A stretch of 64,000 bases of DNA from Aquibium oceanicum (GTDB lineage Bacteria > Pseudomonadota > Alphaproteobacteria > Rhizobiales > Rhizobiaceae). A program made the translations under genes and the position numbers. The notes beneath the pieces are model-generated. The model saw only the letters and a program-made list of their open reading frames with translations, searched no databases and was not told the origin of the DNA. How positions within the stretch are numbered: position 1 is the first letter of the stretch; every line of letters begins with the position of its first letter. Shown piece by piece: positions 62,742-64,000 of this stretch. The stretch lies in NCBI RefSeq assembly GCF_001889605.1, contig NZ_CP018171.1:1634501-1698500 (forward strand), written 5' to 3'.

Positions 62742-63494
62742 TTGATCCGTCCGACAGTCACCATGCTGGTGCGCGGCATGCGGGAGTACCGGGCGGCGGT
62801 ACTGCCGGTGGCCATGGTCGCGATCCTGGCTTTCGGCGTCTTCTCCTTCTTCTCGATCGCCGACGAGATGGCGGAAGGCGAGATCCGGGCGATCGACGAG
62901 ACGCTGTTCCTGATCTTCCGCAGCCCCTCGGATGTGGGCGACCCGCTCGGTCCGCCCTGGCTGGAGGAGGCGGCCGCGGAGATCACCGCGCTGGGCGGTT
63001 ATCCCGTCATCATCCTCGCCGTCCTGGTCGTGACCGGCCTGCTTCTGATCACGCGACGTTATGGTCCGGCGGTTTACACCGTCGTCTCGGTGGCCTCCGG
63101 TGCCACGGTGTCCCAGGTGCTCAAGAGCTATTTCGAGCGCCCCCGTCCGGACCTGGTCGAACATCTCGACGTCGTCCACACCGCAAGCTTCCCGAGCGGC
63201 CATGCGATGGTCGGCACCGTCGCCTATCTAACGCTCGCGGCACTCGTGACCCGCTTCTTCGACGACAAGTACGTGCGGGTTTACGTGATCGTTGTAGCGG
63301 TCGTCATGTCGGTGCTCATCGGATTGACGCGCGTCTACCTGGGTGTGCACTGGCCGAGCGACGTCGCCGCCGGCTGGGCGCTCGGCACGGCATGGGCAAG
63401 CCTTGCCTGGCTTCTCGTATCCGCGCTTCAATTTCGCCGGAACCGCAAGGCGCGGCGCGTCGAGCCGGCTGCCGCGAAAGCCGGGTCCGTTTGA
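62742..63494 (+). CDS. PAP2-family phosphatase
   Basis: 250 aa from TTG 62742, which has GGAGGGACGG just upstream; ATG 62763 is an alternative. Five or six membrane helices. Phosphatase motif 1 KSYFERPRPD near 128, motif 2 PSGHAMVG near 150, motif 3 TRVYLGVHWPSDVAAGW near 200, including the histidine nucleophile and its partners. Such proteins remove phosphate from lipids such as undecaprenyl-PP or phosphatidate at the outer face of the inner membrane. Lipid specificity is not readable. Confidence 0.87.
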   Translation: MIRPTVTMLVRGMREYRAAVLPVAMVAILAFGVFSFFSIADEMAEGEIRAIDETLFLIFRSPSDVGDPLGPPWLEEAAAEITALGGYPVIILAVLVVTGLLLITRRYGPAVYTVVSVASGATVSQVLKSYFERPRPDLVEHLDVVHTASFPSGHAMVGTVAYLTLAALVTRFFDDKYVRVYVIVVAVVMSVLIGLTRVYLGVHWPSDVAAGWALGTAWASLAWLLVSALQFRRNRKARRVEPAAAKAGSV

Positions 63495-63554
63495 AGAATC
63501 CGCCTGCGATGCCATACCGTTTTGGGCGATGGCGCATGATTTGAAGGAAGCCCG

Positions 63555-64000
63555 ATGACGTCCCGGTGGAAATGGCTGTTCGGACTTCTGACGCGGCGCC
63601 TCTGGTTCCGCGCCACGCTGATTTCGCTGCTGGCCGTGGTTTCCGCGCTGATCTCGATTCTTGTCGCACCGTTCCTGCCGCAGGGTCTGTCGGCCAAGAT
63701 CGGCGCCGACGCCGTCGACAGCATCCTCACCATCATCGCCTCCAGCATGCTGGCGGTGACGACCTTCTCGCTGAGCACGACCGTGTCCGCCTACAGTGCC
63801 GCGACCTCCAACGTGACGCCGCGGGCGACCAAGCTCCTGATTGAGGATCCGACGACACAGAACGTTCTGGCGACCTTCGTCGGGTCCTTCCTTTACAGCC
63901 TCGTGGCGATCATCACCCTTTCGATGGGCCTCTACGGCCAGCGGGGCAGGGTGGTCCTGTTCGTCGTGACGATCGTGGTCGTGCTGCTGATCGTGGTGAC
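63555..64000 (+). CDS. DUF2254 family membrane protein, N-terminal part
   Basis: ATG 63555 with AAGGAAG upstream; the gene runs off the right edge after 148 residues. Membrane helices are seen at about 18-40 (TLISLLAVVSALISILVAP), 50-75, 105-125 and 132-148. The block TTFSLSTTVSAYSAATSNVTPRA, split near 74-95, and NVLATFVGSFLYSLVAII near 105 are typical of DUF2254. Function of the family is unknown. Confidence 0.8.
   Translation, partial: MTSRWKWLFGLLTRRLWFRATLISLLAVVSALISILVAPFLPQGLSAKIGADAVDSILTIIASSMLAVTTFSLSTTVSAYSAATSNVTPRATKLLIEDPTTQNVLATFVGSFLYSLVAIITLSMGLYGQRGRVVLFVVTIVVVLLIVV

Overview
The window reads as chromosome of a high-GC alphaproteobacterium of the order Hyphomicrobiales (Rhizobiales), most like the Phyllobacteriaceae/Rhizobiaceae. 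The grounds are the CtrA/ChpT/SciP cell-cycle proteins, an EipA (DUF1134) envelope protein, a NolR-like ArsR regulator, a ChoXWV choline transporter, GANTC (CcrM) sites clustered before ctrA, and several DUF families common in that group (DUF1153, DUF1488, DUF2333, DUF2254). The species cannot be fixed from sequence alone.

Region 1 (1-13196) begins with the edge of a MerR-like regulator. A co-directional catabolic cluster follows: ATP-dependent hydantoinase/oxoprolinase subunits HyuA and HyuB, a five-gene branched-chain-amino-acid-type (LIV) ABC importer with a Tat-exported binding protein, an MFS transporter, a dimethylglycine/sarcosine dehydrogenase-like flavoprotein with a folate-binding GcvT half, and a GNAT acetyltransferase.

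Region 2 (13207-29222) has the shape of a genomic island in a tRNA-Met(CAU) gene. The intact tRNA lies at 29176-29252 on the minus strand. A 51-bp near-perfect copy of its 3' part, reaching into the anticodon loop, lies 16 kb away at 13207-13257. The island carries a second catabolic operon: XRE-cupin regulator, DauA-like D-amino-acid dehydrogenase, LIV importer with fused LivG-LivF ATPases, HyuA, HyuB and N-carbamoyl-D-amino acid amidohydrolase. Together these suggest ring opening of a hydantoin-like compound, decarbamoylation to a D-amino acid, and oxidation to a keto acid. A coding-poor scar, a DUF1488 gene and an accessory groES-groEL pair under a CIRCE-type operator complete it. No integrase is visible.

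Region 3 (29253-47000) is mostly core genome. It holds a Gfo/Idh/MocA oxidoreductase, mnmA, and a cell-cycle/flagellar group (sciP, PqiA-like, fliJ, ctrA, a single-domain response regulator, chpT). Then come eipA, a membrane-anchored coiled-coil protein, a SpoU methyltransferase, a NolR-like regulator, a HugZ-like protein, a class III CoA-transferase, a type II 3-hydroxyacyl-CoA dehydrogenase-like SDR and a spermidine/putrescine-type ABC importer.

Region 4 (47475-55718, minus strand) is an uncharacterised gene set: a coiled-coil protein, an unknown 381-aa protein, a Fic AMP-transferase with its inhibitory helix, a 635-aa AAA+ ATPase, a VapBC-like toxin-antitoxin pair, an unknown 428-aa protein and a membrane-anchored DUF2333 protein. 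It is the best candidate here for an undescribed multi-protein system. Region 5 (55862-64000) holds a class I cytochrome c, thymidine kinase, ChoXWV, formate-tetrahydrofolate ligase, DUF4342, a PAP2 phosphatase and the start of a DUF2254 membrane protein.
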